Positions 1-9,416 are shown, numbered from the stretch's first letter. The stretch: 64,000 nt of DNA from JBLHKS01 sp047620505 (GCA_047620505.1 JBLHKS010000003.1:47646-111645), one strand, 5' to 3'. The notes: generated by a model not told the origin, from the sequence alone. Made by a program: numbers and translations.

Positions 1-2
1 GA

Positions 3-725
3 ATCAGCCTCGGTACCCGCGCTGCGGTCGACATCGCTTCGGAGCCCGCGAACTGGCTTCGAGTTCATCCGCGCGGACGCACCCCGCGGGCAACGATCTC
101 AGCTCGTTTCGCCTCCGTTCTTCGGCATCTCTGCGAGTGGCGCGAAGAGGACGGCTCGGGTTACGATGGAATTGTGATCATGGCTCATGGCCACGGCTCG
201 GCGATTTCAGCTGAGATTCTACGTTACCTGAATTTCGAATGGAACAAGCGCCACGCCGCTGGCCAGATCTGGGAGCCGATCCTGGGCCGAATTTTCAATC
301 CGGCTGACCCAAATTATCTGCCTCTCTATTTTTTCACCCAGGGATGTCCGTTGCGGCAGCTGCATGCGATGCGTTTTCCGGTTCTTTACCGCTGGGTGAC
401 CGAGCGGGAATCGACCGTCGAGTTGCCAGCAGCTGCTGGAGCTCAGCCGGGTCCGGAGCCTGCCGAACTCGGCTTAACTTACTGGTCGAACGTCTATCGG
501 CCTGGCGATTACGTCGGTCGAAATCTCTGGGAAGTCACCGGCGGCGATCCGTGGAGCGGCGAGTGGCGAGTTCCAGCTCCGAACGCCCGCGAACGCTGCA
601 TCGCGGTCGGCGCGCACCGGCGTTACTGGGATTCCACCGCGCCGGAGGTTGCGATCGAACTCGAGCGCTTGATCAGCTACGTGATTCTCTGGAGGCGGGA
701 AAACGTCTCGCCGACTCTGTTCTAG
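3..725 (+). CDS. Alpha/beta-hydrolase-like protein, 3' part only
   Basis: The reading frame is open from the first full codon at position 3 to TAG at 723-725, so this is the last ~240 residues of a gene that begins outside the window; the first in-frame start-like codons (GTG 174, ATG 180) lie inside it. The stretch around visible residues 57-75 (IVIMAHGHGSAISAEILRYL) resembles the nucleophile elbow of lipase-like hydrolases that normally read AHSQGT. Here the expected serine position is glycine (G63). A later W-N-V-Y-R...GDYVGR motif and a GAHRRYW motif (His205) resemble the acid/histidine part of the same fold. The C-terminal portion is hydrophilic. Its stop codon shares the tetranucleotide CTAG (722-725) with the stop of the convergent next gene. 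The fold assignment is moderately supported; activity is doubtful because of the missing serine. Confidence 0.6.
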   Translation: MSLGTRAAVDIASEPANWLRVHPRGRTPRATISARFASVLRHLCEWREEDGSGYDGIVIMAHGHGSAISAEILRYLNFEWNKRHAAGQIWEPILGRIFNPADPNYLPLYFFTQGCPLRQLHAMRFPVLYRWVTERESTVELPAAAGAQPGPEPAELGLTYWSNVYRPGDYVGRNLWEVTGGDPWSGEWRVPAPNARERCIAVGAHRRYWDSTAPEVAIELERLISYVILWRRENVSPTLF

Positions 726-1900
726 CAGCAGCTGCCGTTCGTGCCCGATCCGTTTGAATCCGGTTCGCAGCAAGCGCTCGCGTCCGTGGTCAGATTGTAA
801 TCCTGGCCCTTCGTTTCGCGGGGATGCCGCTCGACGACGCCTTCGCAGCTCATTTCGCCAGCCTGCTCAGCCGGAACTTCGGTGAGCGGATCGACAAACT
901 CGAACATGCCTTCGTAGGGTGCCCGCTGGTAGAGCTTGTAGGTTTTTTCACAAACCGAATAACGCTTGCCGCGCTCCATCGGGTGATCGTCATCGTCGAG
1001 CACTTTCTTGAACGGCCCTTTGTAAATCACCGCCTGATTGCGATCGAGGCAGATGCCCTGCTTCCCTTTGTAAGCCGCGACCGTCATGCTGCGAAATTCG
1101 TAGCCTTCGACCGTCTGCCAAGGCTCTTTGTCGTACGCGAGGATCTCAACTCCGTGAAATCCAGCGTCTTCGAATGCCTGGAGAAATTCGCTTTCCTGAA
1201 ACGCGCCGGAAATGCAGCCGCTCCAGAGATACGGGTCGTCCTGAAGTTCCTGCGGCACGTCTTCATCGGAAACGATATCGGAAATCACCGCGCGACCGCC
1301 GGTTTTGAGAACCCGGTAAATTTCCGCGAACATCTGCTCGCGATTTTTCTTGCTTACGAGGTTGAGAACGCAATTCGAGACGACCACGTCGACCGAGTCG
1401 TTCGCAACGAGCGGGCTTTTGATTCGCAGCTCCTCAGCCAACTCTTCGGCTTCGACGAATCCGTTCGCGCTGTCGATTGGCTTAGCTTGGAGTTCCGTTT
1501 CGAGGCGCTCCAGGTCGAGCGCGAGGTCCTGAATCCGGCCCTTCCGAAATTCGACGTTTTCAAAGCCGATCGTTTTGCCAACGACGGGCGCGTAGCGACG
1601 AGCGACTTCGAGCATGTCGTCCGTCATGTCGACGCCGATGACTTTTCCTTCAGCTCCAACGACTTGCGAGGCAATGAAGCAAATCTTGCCCGTGCCGCTA
1701 CCGAGATCGAGCACCGTTTCGCCTGAGTTAACATATTTACTTGGATCGCCGCAGCCGTAGTCGCGCTCGATCACTTCATCCGGGATCGCCTCAAGATATT
1801 TCGGATCATAATCGACCGGGCAGCAAAGCGCCGGTTCCTGCGCAGTTGCCGCCGGAGCGTAGCGTTCTTTGACGGCGGTTTCAGTTTTCAATCCACTCAT
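722..1900 (-). CDS. Arsenite methyltransferase-like SAM-dependent methyltransferase
   Basis: A 392-residue protein if started at ATG 1900; an in-frame upstream extension to 2020 looks unlike protein. A class I SAM-binding motif LDLGSGTG lies at residues 64-71. Cysteines fall where ArsM enzymes need them: a CCPVDYDP segment at 26-27, C50 in YGCGDPS, C177 in VSNCVLNL and C229 in SGCISGAF. ArsM-type enzymes transfer methyl groups from SAM to As(III) held by such cysteines. The C-terminal third, with a VIYKGPFKKVLDDD segment, is the extension seen in long bacterial ArsM homologues. The extreme C-terminus ends in ACCEP...GSCC, adding four more cysteines. No ArsR-type regulator gene or arsenic transporter lies next to it. 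Role in arsenic methylation or arsenosugar synthesis is inferred from the cysteine pattern. Confidence 0.75.
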   Translation of the reverse strand: MSGLKTETAVKERYAPAATAQEPALCCPVDYDPKYLEAIPDEVIERDYGCGDPSKYVNSGETVLDLGSGTGKICFIASQVVGAEGKVIGVDMTDDMLEVARRYAPVVGKTIGFENVEFRKGRIQDLALDLERLETELQAKPIDSANGFVEAEELAEELRIKSPLVANDSVDVVVSNCVLNLVSKKNREQMFAEIYRVLKTGGRAVISDIVSDEDVPQELQDDPYLWSGCISGAFQESEFLQAFEDAGFHGVEILAYDKEPWQTVEGYEFRSMTVAAYKGKQGICLDRNQAVIYKGPFKKVLDDDDHPMERGKRYSVCEKTYKLYQRAPYEGMFEFVDPLTEVPAEQAGEMSCEGVVERHPRETKGQDYNLTTDASACCEPDSNGSGTNGSCC

Positions 1901-2101
1901 AGGGAAACGATTTTGATGTTCAAAAAAATGTTGAGTTCTCGCGGCGGTTGCGCAACGCGGCTCATTTATTGAGGAGGCGAGTCTGCTTGTCATCCCCATT
2001 TTTCGCGAGTTTTCTCCCATCTTCCGGGCGCGCGATCAAGGAATCAGGTGGCTCGGACGGCAGATCGCCGTTTTCCTTACCCGAAGAGCGGGAAATTTGC
2101 T

Positions 2102-3940
2102 ATGAATCCATCCCGACCACTTTGGCCGATCATGAACCATCCGAAACTCTCTCCAATTTTTCTGCTCAATTTGATGGTCGCGCTGCCGTTTCTTTCGGCC
2201 GCGGCGCAAACCCCGACTGACATGGACGCCAATTTTTCCAAGATTTCCGAACGGTTCATCGAGGACCTCGTGCGCTCCTCGCCAGTCACGGCGACCAATC
2301 TGGGCGACCACCGATTCGATCATCTCCTCGACGAGGTTGACGCGGATACTCGCCAAGAACGTCTCGACTCGGCTCGGCAGTTTTTAGCCGAAATCGACAA
2401 AATCGACCGCCAGCAGCTGCTGAGAGAAAACTTGGTTGACCTCCAGTTGGTCCAGCATCGATTGCGGCGTCAAATCTGGAAAATCGAGGAACTGCGCGAG
2501 TGGAACTGGAACCCGCTGATTTATTCCGGGCTGCCGGGCGACTCGATCTACAGCCTGATGGCTCGCGATGGCGCTCCGCTGGAAGAACGGCTCAAAAACG
2601 CAGCCGCTCGGTGCCGTGAGTTTCCACGATTTTTCGAGCAGGCGCGCGCTTCGCTGTCGGTTGAGCTCACTCCGCCGATTCACGCGGAAACTGCAGTCGG
2701 GCAGAATCGCGGGATTCTCAGTCTGATCGATGCCGTCCTGACACCGCAACTAGGCAAGCTGCCAGCTGAGGCGCGAGCGGATTTGGAAGAGGCGATTTCG
2801 ATCGCGCGCAAAGCCGTCGATGAGCATCAGAACTGGCTCGAATCCGAGCTGTTGCCCAACGCCAAGGGCGAAGCCAGACTCAGCGAAAAACTTTATCGCG
2901 AGAAATTCAGCTTAGAATTTTTCGACAGCTACACGCCTGAGGAATTGCGAGCCCGAGCGAACGAGCAGGTCGCTGACTTGCACGATCAGATGTACGAGAT
3001 TTCGAAGGGAATTTACGCCGGCCGGCACCCAGCTCATGAGTTTCCAAAGTTCCCCAAACCAGATGAGAAACGACAGCTGATCCAGGCCTGCTTGGAGTTC
3101 GCCTACGAAGACGCTCCCGATCGCAACGGCGTGGTCGAGGCCGCAGAGCATTCGCTACGGATAACGACTGATTTCATCCGCGCGAAAGACCTCATAACAT
3201 TGCCTGAAGACCCAGTTGAAATCATCGTGATGCCAGAGTTTCGCCGCGGTGTCTCCCTAGCTTACTGTGATGCCCCCGGCCCTCTGGAAGTTGGCGAAAA
3301 AACCTACTACGCAGTCGCCCCGCCGCCGAAAAACTGGACGGACGAGCAGGTCCGCTCGCACCTTCGCGAATACAATCGGCGCTCGCTCCACACGTTGACG
3401 ATTCACGAGGCCATGCCCGGCCATTTCGTGCAGCTGGCTCACGCAAACCGGGCACCGAATCCCCTTCGCTCGATCTTGGGTTCCGGGACGTTCATCGAGG
3501 GCTGGGCCGTCTACACCGAATGGATGATGTGTGAGGAAGGCTTCCTCGCGGACGACCCTCTCATGAAGCTCATCGTCCTGAAATGGTATCTCCGCGACGC
3601 TACGAACGCGCTCATCGATCAGGCGGTTCATCTGGATGGAATCGACGAAGCGGCGGCGATGAAATTGTTGGTCGGGCAGGCTTTTCAGGAAGAGCGCGAA
3701 GCGGCAGGCAAATTCCGGCGAGCGCAGCTGACCTCAGCTCAGCTTTCGACCTATTTTGCTGGCTACATGGAGCTTCTGGAAATGCGAGCAGCTGCTGAAG
3801 AGTCGTGGGGAGCTTCCTTCGATCTTAAGACCTATCACGACAAGGCGTTGTCGTTCGGATCTCCGCCGACCGCGTTTGTAAAAGCCCTCTTGCTCGACCT
3901 GCCCGTGGAGTTGTCTCGAGACATCGAAATTCGGGATTGA
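2102..3940 (+). CDS. DUF885 family secreted metallopeptidase-like protein
   Basis: About 612 residues from ATG 2102 (an alternative is ATG 2132; GGGA lies upstream of 2102). The N-terminus carries a hydrophobic export signal ending near SAAAQT. The body matches DUF885: the N-terminal FIEDLVRSSPVTATNLGDHRFD segment, repeated helices, and the zinc-site motif HEAMPGH near residue 435 followed by LAHAN, then GTFIEGWAVYTEWMM. This HExxxGH pattern places the family near the peptidase MA clan; substrate is unknown. It is divergent from the methyltransferase gene, with a ~200-bp shared upstream region (1901-2101) in which I see no strong promoter or repeat. Two copies of the iterated palindrome core lie inside (2411, 3787). 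Confidence 0.85.
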   Translation: MNPSRPLWPIMNHPKLSPIFLLNLMVALPFLSAAAQTPTDMDANFSKISERFIEDLVRSSPVTATNLGDHRFDHLLDEVDADTRQERLDSARQFLAEIDKIDRQQLLRENLVDLQLVQHRLRRQIWKIEELREWNWNPLIYSGLPGDSIYSLMARDGAPLEERLKNAAARCREFPRFFEQARASLSVELTPPIHAETAVGQNRGILSLIDAVLTPQLGKLPAEARADLEEAISIARKAVDEHQNWLESELLPNAKGEARLSEKLYREKFSLEFFDSYTPEELRARANEQVADLHDQMYEISKGIYAGRHPAHEFPKFPKPDEKRQLIQACLEFAYEDAPDRNGVVEAAEHSLRITTDFIRAKDLITLPEDPVEIIVMPEFRRGVSLAYCDAPGPLEVGEKTYYAVAPPPKNWTDEQVRSHLREYNRRSLHTLTIHEAMPGHFVQLAHANRAPNPLRSILGSGTFIEGWAVYTEWMMCEEGFLADDPLMKLIVLKWYLRDATNALIDQAVHLDGIDEAAAMKLLVGQAFQEEREAAGKFRRAQLTSAQLSTYFAGYMELLEMRAAAEESWGASFDLKTYHDKALSFGSPPTAFVKALLLDLPVELSRDIEIRD

Positions 3941-3956
3941 TTTCCGGGCTGCCTTT

Positions 3957-6821
3957 TCAGTCCAGAAACAGAAACTCCGTCGAGGCCAACAGCAGATGCG
4001 CGAGGTGTCCGTAGGCGGCTTCGATCTGGGCTTGCGCCTCGCCGCCTCCGCTGATGTCAGCGAGAAATCCGACAGCACGCGGTGCCTCGTCAGCTCGCGG
4101 CGAGCGGTTCAGGATTTTTCGATAAAGCCAAGCCACCTCGGCTTCCGGTGCCTCCTCAGCGGCGATCGCTTGCTTGCCGACTTCGTTGGCCTGCACTTGC
4201 AAGAATTCACTGTTCAGTAGAAACAACGCCTGCGTCGGTGCGGTCGTCACCGAGCGGCTGCCGCTAACCAAATCTGGATTCGCCGCGTCGAACATCGCCA
4301 TTTCCGCGACGATATTGTTTCGCGCAACCGGCAGGTAGACCGTGCGCAGGGTTTCTTTGCCAAAATCCATCGGCTTATCAAGATCCTCGCCGTACTTCAT
4401 CGACGTCCCGGCACCGGAGTTTGGATCGAGATGACCGGCGAGAAACAAAACGCTGTCGCGAATTTCTTCGGCGGAAAGTCGGCGGCGATCACGGCGGCCG
4501 AGAAGCTTGTTTTCTGGATCGGCAGCCAGCAGCTGCTCGGGTGTGTCTGAACTGAGTTGGTAAGCGCGGCTCAGGACGATTTCCCGGATCAAACTCTTCA
4601 CAGATCCCCCATTTGCGCGGAATTTCGCCGCAAGAAAATCGAGGAGATCCGGATGAGTCGGCCGCGATCCCAGCACTCCGAAATTATCAACTGACGCAAC
4701 GATTCCACGCCCGAAAAGCCAGCCCCAGATCCGGTTCGCCATCACTCGATCAAGCACAGCCACATCCTCGCCGATCATCCAGTTCGCCAGCTCCAATCGC
4801 CCGCTGGAGCCTTCCGGAATCTCCGGCGCAGCCCCTTTTTGGAGCGCAAGCGGAAACCGACGAGGCACAATTTGGCCTAACTGACCGACTTCGCCTCTGA
4901 CTCGCAAATTCATGTCGCCCGCATCGGCTGAGTCGCGTGGAGCCATCGCGACTTCCTCGTTTCTCAACTCCTTAAGCAGCTTAGTTAGCTCCTTTTTCAG
5001 CTCATCTTCGTTCATTGTGAACAGAGTTTCGGGCCCATCTACTTTCGCCGCTGCCAGCGCTTCCGCCTCACGTTCGATCTCGGAAACCGCGATCAACTGA
5101 ACGGCGTCCAGAATGATGAAGCCGTCCGCATCGGTCGTCTCGACAATCACATTTGCTCGACCGCCCTTCTCGAATCGAAAACGGCCGATCGGTTGAAAAA
5201 GCCGCGCCACCGAAGGCGTTTTGGTTTGATCCACAGTCACGGTTTCGATCCCATCCCAAGCCTCGATTGTGATCGGAATTTTCCTGGCTCGCGACTTGTC
5301 CGAGCTGTAAGCGATTCGAACTTCGTAGGTTCCGCTTTCCGGCAAGCTGGCGCGGAACACAGCGCGTTTCTCCCCGTTGTAGCCCTTTTTTCCCTTGGGA
5401 TCGTGGACCAGATAATTCTCGCCAAAACGAACTGAATTCAGCTGCGAAACTCTCCAGTCGCCAATGAGTTCAGCATCAGCGTTATCGTAAAGAACGCCAG
5501 CCAGAGGCAAGTTGTCAGTTGCCGTCTTGCCTCCCGCCTTTTTCATGTAGGATTTCTCGACGACGAGCTTCATCGCCAGTTCAAGCCGTTCGACTTTCGC
5601 AGCTAATTCGGTTCGCTGAGGCTCTGGCAGGGGCAACGGTTGCTCGACCCAACTGGCGACGTTGACGCAGCCATTTCGAGTTCCCATAACGACTTGAGTC
5701 GAGCGGAAAATCCCGGCCATCGCGTAATAATCTTCATGTGAGATCGGATCGAACTTGTGATCGTGGCAACGCGCACACCCTAACGTTAGCCCAAGAAAAG
5801 CCCGACCAACGGTATCGACTTGCTCATCGGCGGTGTCGAGCCGGAGCTTTTCTTTGTCGCGTTCAGTCAGCATTTTTGGCCCGAGCGAGAGAAATGTGGA
5901 ACCCAGCAGCTGCTGCGCGCGCAGCTCATCATCGGCGGCAGGCAAGAGATCGCCAGCAAGCTGTTCTCGAACGAATTGATAGTAAGATCGATCATCGTTA
6001 AAAGTCTCGATCACGTAGTTCCGATAGCGCCAGGCGTGGAAGAAAGTGAAATTTCGGTCGCCGCCGTTGGAGTCCGCATAACGAGCGACGTCAAGCCAAT
6101 GCCGCCCCCATTTTTCGCCGAATGCGGTGCGCGAAAGCAAATCATCGACCACTGACTCGAAGGCTTCCGGAGTCGGGTTCTCCGCAAACGCGGCGGTCTC
6201 ATCTGGAGTCGGCGGAAGGCCCGTGAGATCGTAGAAAACGCGTCGAATCAGCACTTCTGGTTTCGCATCATCGACAGGCTTCAACCCTTCGGATTCGAGT
6301 TTTGTCAGGATGAAACGATCGACGGGTTTGCGCGACCAGCTTTCATCCGCAACGGCGGGCTCGTCTACCTTTTCAAGTGGCCGGAATGCCCAATTTTTGC
6401 GAGCGACCTCGTAGTCGATTGGCGCTCGACGGACCGCCGCAACGAGAGCCGAATCGCGCGGATCGGGCGCGCCCATCGCGATCCATTTTTCGAGCTTCGC
6501 GATCTCTTCAACCGACAGGCGAGACTTCGGCGGCATTTGAAGATCCTCGTCTTCGTAACGGATCGAATGGACTAACAAACTTTTATCGACGTTTCCCGGA
6601 ACCGCGGCGGCTCCGGAGTCTCCGCCGATTTGCCAGCCCTCGCGGCGATCAAGCCAGAGCCCGCCCTTGCGTTTTCCTGCCTCCTCGGAATGACATTCGT
6701 AGCAGCGCTCAACGAGGATCGGGCGAACTTCGTTTTCAAAAAAATCGACGTCATTCGCTCTCAGCAGCTGCTGAGAAATTGCGAGAGTCGTCAGGACGAC
6801 GAGTTGAGTTCTGGCAGCCAT
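3957..6821 (-). CDS. Cytochrome c (PSCyt1)-DUF1549-DUF1553 protein with inserted golvesin-like domain
   Basis: A 954-residue exported protein from ATG 6821; a longer frame to 6890 would overlap the upstream gene. After a signal peptide (MAARTQLVVL...) comes a planctomycete-type cytochrome c domain with CYECH at residues 40-44, then DUF1549 with GRHWLDVARYADSNG and CARCHDHKFDP, and DUF1553 near the C-terminus with ELANWM, NRIWGWLFGRG and ALFLLNSEF. Between DUF1549 and DUF1553, roughly residues 450-600, lies an extra beta-rich module (GTYEVRIAYSSDKSR ... GFIILDAVQLI) that resembles golvesin/xanthan-lyase C-terminal-like carbohydrate-associated domains. It is last in a five-gene minus-strand run, 61 bp after a DUF1501 gene, its usual partner family. 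Proposed but unproven role: redox-linked polysaccharide processing in the periplasm. Confidence 0.85.
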   Translation of the reverse strand: MAARTQLVVLTTLAISQQLLRANDVDFFENEVRPILVERCYECHSEEAGKRKGGLWLDRREGWQIGGDSGAAAVPGNVDKSLLVHSIRYEDEDLQMPPKSRLSVEEIAKLEKWIAMGAPDPRDSALVAAVRRAPIDYEVARKNWAFRPLEKVDEPAVADESWSRKPVDRFILTKLESEGLKPVDDAKPEVLIRRVFYDLTGLPPTPDETAAFAENPTPEAFESVVDDLLSRTAFGEKWGRHWLDVARYADSNGGDRNFTFFHAWRYRNYVIETFNDDRSYYQFVREQLAGDLLPAADDELRAQQLLGSTFLSLGPKMLTERDKEKLRLDTADEQVDTVGRAFLGLTLGCARCHDHKFDPISHEDYYAMAGIFRSTQVVMGTRNGCVNVASWVEQPLPLPEPQRTELAAKVERLELAMKLVVEKSYMKKAGGKTATDNLPLAGVLYDNADAELIGDWRVSQLNSVRFGENYLVHDPKGKKGYNGEKRAVFRASLPESGTYEVRIAYSSDKSRARKIPITIEAWDGIETVTVDQTKTPSVARLFQPIGRFRFEKGGRANVIVETTDADGFIILDAVQLIAVSEIEREAEALAAAKVDGPETLFTMNEDELKKELTKLLKELRNEEVAMAPRDSADAGDMNLRVRGEVGQLGQIVPRRFPLALQKGAAPEIPEGSSGRLELANWMIGEDVAVLDRVMANRIWGWLFGRGIVASVDNFGVLGSRPTHPDLLDFLAAKFRANGGSVKSLIREIVLSRAYQLSSDTPEQLLAADPENKLLGRRDRRRLSAEEIRDSVLFLAGHLDPNSGAGTSMKYGEDLDKPMDFGKETLRTVYLPVARNNIVAEMAMFDAANPDLVSGSRSVTTAPTQALFLLNSEFLQVQANEVGKQAIAAEEAPEAEVAWLYRKILNRSPRADEAPRAVGFLADISGGGEAQAQIEAAYGHLAHLLLASTEFLFLD

Positions 6822-6882
6822 GAATTCAGATGAAACCACGAGAACTTGTGGCGGAAGTTTTCGAAAATCAATTCTTGCCGAT

Positions 6883-8355
6883 TCACGCAACGATGTCGTG
6901 AACGACGTGGCCGTGAACGTCGGTCAATCGGAAGTCGCGCCCCTGGTATCGATGAGTCAGTTTTTTGTGATCGATCCCGAGCAAATGCAGGATCGTCGCG
7001 TTCAAATCGTGGATGTGCATCGTGCCCGGGGTCCACTTATCCTTGTTAGGCTTCGGGCGGAGCACGTTGCCGTCAGCATCGCAAATGTTGTAGCCGAAAT
7101 CATCAGTTCGGCCGTAGGTGACGCCCGGCTTAACTCCTCCGCCAGCCATCCAGACGGAAAAACATCTCGGATGATGATCGCGGCCGTAATTTTCCTTCGT
7201 CAGCTTGCCCTGACAGTACGACGTCCGGCCAAATTCGCCGCCCCAAACCACCAGCGTTTCGTCTAGCATCCCGAGCCGCTTCAAGTCTTTGATCAGCGCC
7301 GCGCTCGCTTGGTCGATGTCTTTGCACTGCGATTCGTGTTCGCGCGGCAGACCGCCATGCGCATCCCAACCGCGGTGAAAAATCTGGATATTCCGGACGT
7401 CGCGTTCCGCCAGACGACGCGCGTTCAAACAGCAGGCAGCGAAGGATCCGGGCTGACGTGCTTCCTCGCCGTAGAGCTCAAAAACTTCATCCGGCTCCCC
7501 TGACAAATCCATCAACTCAGGCACAGAAGTCTGCATGCGATAGCCCATCTCGTGCTGCTTGATTCGCGAAAGAATCTCCGGATCGCCAAACTCTTTGTGC
7601 TGTGCCTGGTTCAGCGCTGCGAGCGTATCCAGTTGAGCCCGGCGGTCGTTCGAGCTGACTCCAGGTGGGTTGCTGAGGTAGAGAACGGGATCGCCTTCGC
7701 TTCGCAGAAGCACTCCCTGATGTTCGGACGGCAGAAAACCGCTTCCCCAAAGCCTGCCGAACAAACTCTGCTCCGCGAAACTGGTTTTTGCGTGCATCAC
7801 GACGTAGCCGGGCAGATTTTCGTTCGCGTTTCCGAGGCCGTAGCTCAGCCAGGCACCGAGACTCGGCCGCCCCGGAATCTGGCTGCCGGTCTGGATGTAG
7901 GTGATCGCTGGATCATGGTTAATCGCTTCTGTGAACACGCTGTTAACCACGCAGAGATCCTTCGCGACCGTCGCCGTGTGTGGGAGCAATTCGCTGACCC
8001 AAACTCCGTCTTCATTGTTGTCCTGTTTCGTGAATTCGTACTTGCTCGGGCAGACCGGCAGCGTCTTCTGGCCTGCCGTCATTCCTGTGATTCGCTGCCC
8101 GTCGCGAACCTCCTCCGGCAGATCTTGGCCGAACATCTCGCGCATCTTTGGCTTGTAATCCCAGGTATCGATGTGGCTCGGACCACCGCTCATGAAGAGG
8201 TAAATCACGCGCTTCGCCTTGTGGGTCAGACTGTCGTCTGCCGCGCCCAGCATCTGAGCCATCGCCGCCGTTCCTAAGCCGAGCGCGCTACGGCCGAAAA
8301 GTTGCCTCCGGGTTTGGAGGAGATCCGATTCGCGATCAATTTCGTGAGCTTTCAT
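6883..8355 (-). CDS. DUF1501 family protein (Tat-type signal)
   Basis: 490 residues from ATG 8355; a TTG four codons upstream (8367) is also possible. A twin-arginine-like start (QTRRQLFGRSALGLG) precedes the DUF1501 body: KRVIYLFMSGGPSHIDTWDYKP, LPGYVVMHA, GSGFLPSEHQGVLL, TLVVWGGEFGR, GRDHHPRCFSVWMAGGGVKPG and the C-terminal HRYQGRDFRLTDV. DUF1501 has an alkaline-phosphatase/sulfatase-like fold with no established substrate. It lies between the alcohol dehydrogenase and the DUF1549/1553 gene on the same strand. The two families are routinely adjacent in Planctomycetes and Verrucomicrobia, so a shared exported complex or pathway is likely. Confidence 0.88.
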   Translation of the reverse strand: MKAHEIDRESDLLQTRRQLFGRSALGLGTAAMAQMLGAADDSLTHKAKRVIYLFMSGGPSHIDTWDYKPKMREMFGQDLPEEVRDGQRITGMTAGQKTLPVCPSKYEFTKQDNNEDGVWVSELLPHTATVAKDLCVVNSVFTEAINHDPAITYIQTGSQIPGRPSLGAWLSYGLGNANENLPGYVVMHAKTSFAEQSLFGRLWGSGFLPSEHQGVLLRSEGDPVLYLSNPPGVSSNDRRAQLDTLAALNQAQHKEFGDPEILSRIKQHEMGYRMQTSVPELMDLSGEPDEVFELYGEEARQPGSFAACCLNARRLAERDVRNIQIFHRGWDAHGGLPREHESQCKDIDQASAALIKDLKRLGMLDETLVVWGGEFGRTSYCQGKLTKENYGRDHHPRCFSVWMAGGGVKPGVTYGRTDDFGYNICDADGNVLRPKPNKDKWTPGTMHIHDLNATILHLLGIDHKKLTHRYQGRDFRLTDVHGHVVHDIVA

Positions 8356-8390
8356 GAGTTCGATCAATTAAGAGCGGTCAATTCCCGAAT

Positions 8391-9416
8391 TCAAGCGGCT
8401 CCCGGCTCGATCACCGCCTTCGGCGTCGTTTTCTCGAAGCTCGCTTCGAATGCGTCCAGGGCGCGGCTTAGCGGAAACGTCTCCACCAGATCGTCGACCG
8501 GAATCACGCCATCTCGCAGGTGTTTCTGAGCCATCTCGAAATCGTCCCACGCCGCCGCCATGCAAGTGTGGATCCGCTGCTCACCGCGCACGATCTCCGT
8601 CGCCGGCCAATCGATCCGCGATCCGTAAGTCGCGATGATCCCGATCAAGCCGCCCCATTTCACGCTTTCGCCTGCGCTCGCGAGAGCCGCCGGCGCGCCT
8701 GAAGCCTCGATGAACCGGTCCACCGGTGCCAGCAGCTGCTGGGCGAGCGGATTCGCCTCGCTCACGACAATCGTCTCAAAACCCAGCTCCCGCGCCTTGG
8801 CCAAACGCACATTCTCATCGACCTCAGCCCCGGTTACGATCACATTTCCACCCGCCGCCCGCGCCAGCAAAGCGCAGAGCAAACCGATGATTCCGCATCC
8901 TGACACGACCACATCGTGCCCTGGCTGGATTTCGCACTTCTTCAAAACGCAACGACTCGCGACGGCCAGCGGCTCAATCATCGCGCCCTGACGAAACGAC
9001 AAATCGTAGCGCAACGGCATCACGTAGCGCTGATCGACACAGACAAAATCGGCCATCGCGCCCGACATGTGGAAACCGACAATCTGGCGCTCCCTGCAAA
9101 TATTCGTGTTCCCCGCTCGGCAGTTGTCGCAGCGATGGCAGGAGTGGATCGCGATCCCGCAAACCGGCTGGCCGCGCTCCCAGCCCGAAACTTCTTCGCC
9201 CCACGTGTCAATCGTCGCCGAAAATTCGTGTCCGAGGATTCTGGGGCGCTGCACAAAATTGAAATTCGGCTTGCCGAGCGCCGCGCTCACGTCCGAGCCA
9301 CAAATCCCGACAGCGGCGACTTTGAGGCGGATTTCGTTAGGCCCCGGCTCCGGCATCGGGGAGTCGATAAGGGCGAGGTCTTTAGGTTGGTTTGATTGAA
9401 GGCAAACTGCGCGCAT
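8391..9416 (-). CDS. Zinc-dependent alcohol dehydrogenase (sorbitol/idonate dehydrogenase-like)
   Basis: 341 residues with the medium-chain dehydrogenase layout. Catalytic zinc ligands are C39 (GICGSD) and the GHE motif at 62-64. The structural zinc loop C93-x2-C96-x2-C99-x7-C107 (HSCHRCDNC) is complete. The NAD(P)-binding fold carries VSGCGIIGLLCALLARAAGG. The family oxidises polyols or sugar acids; substrate cannot be fixed from sequence. Cytoplasmic, no signal peptide. It sits between a beta-helix protein and a DUF1501 gene in the same minus-strand run, which hints that it handles a sugar released outside the cytoplasm. One copy of the iterated palindrome encodes AQQLLAP near 8730. Confidence 0.88.
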   Translation of the reverse strand: MRAVCLQSNQPKDLALIDSPMPEPGPNEIRLKVAAVGICGSDVSAALGKPNFNFVQRPRILGHEFSATIDTWGEEVSGWERGQPVCGIAIHSCHRCDNCRAGNTNICRERQIVGFHMSGAMADFVCVDQRYVMPLRYDLSFRQGAMIEPLAVASRCVLKKCEIQPGHDVVVSGCGIIGLLCALLARAAGGNVIVTGAEVDENVRLAKARELGFETIVVSEANPLAQQLLAPVDRFIEASGAPAALASAGESVKWGGLIGIIATYGSRIDWPATEIVRGEQRIHTCMAAAWDDFEMAQKHLRDGVIPVDDLVETFPLSRALDAFEASFEKTTPKAVIEPGAA

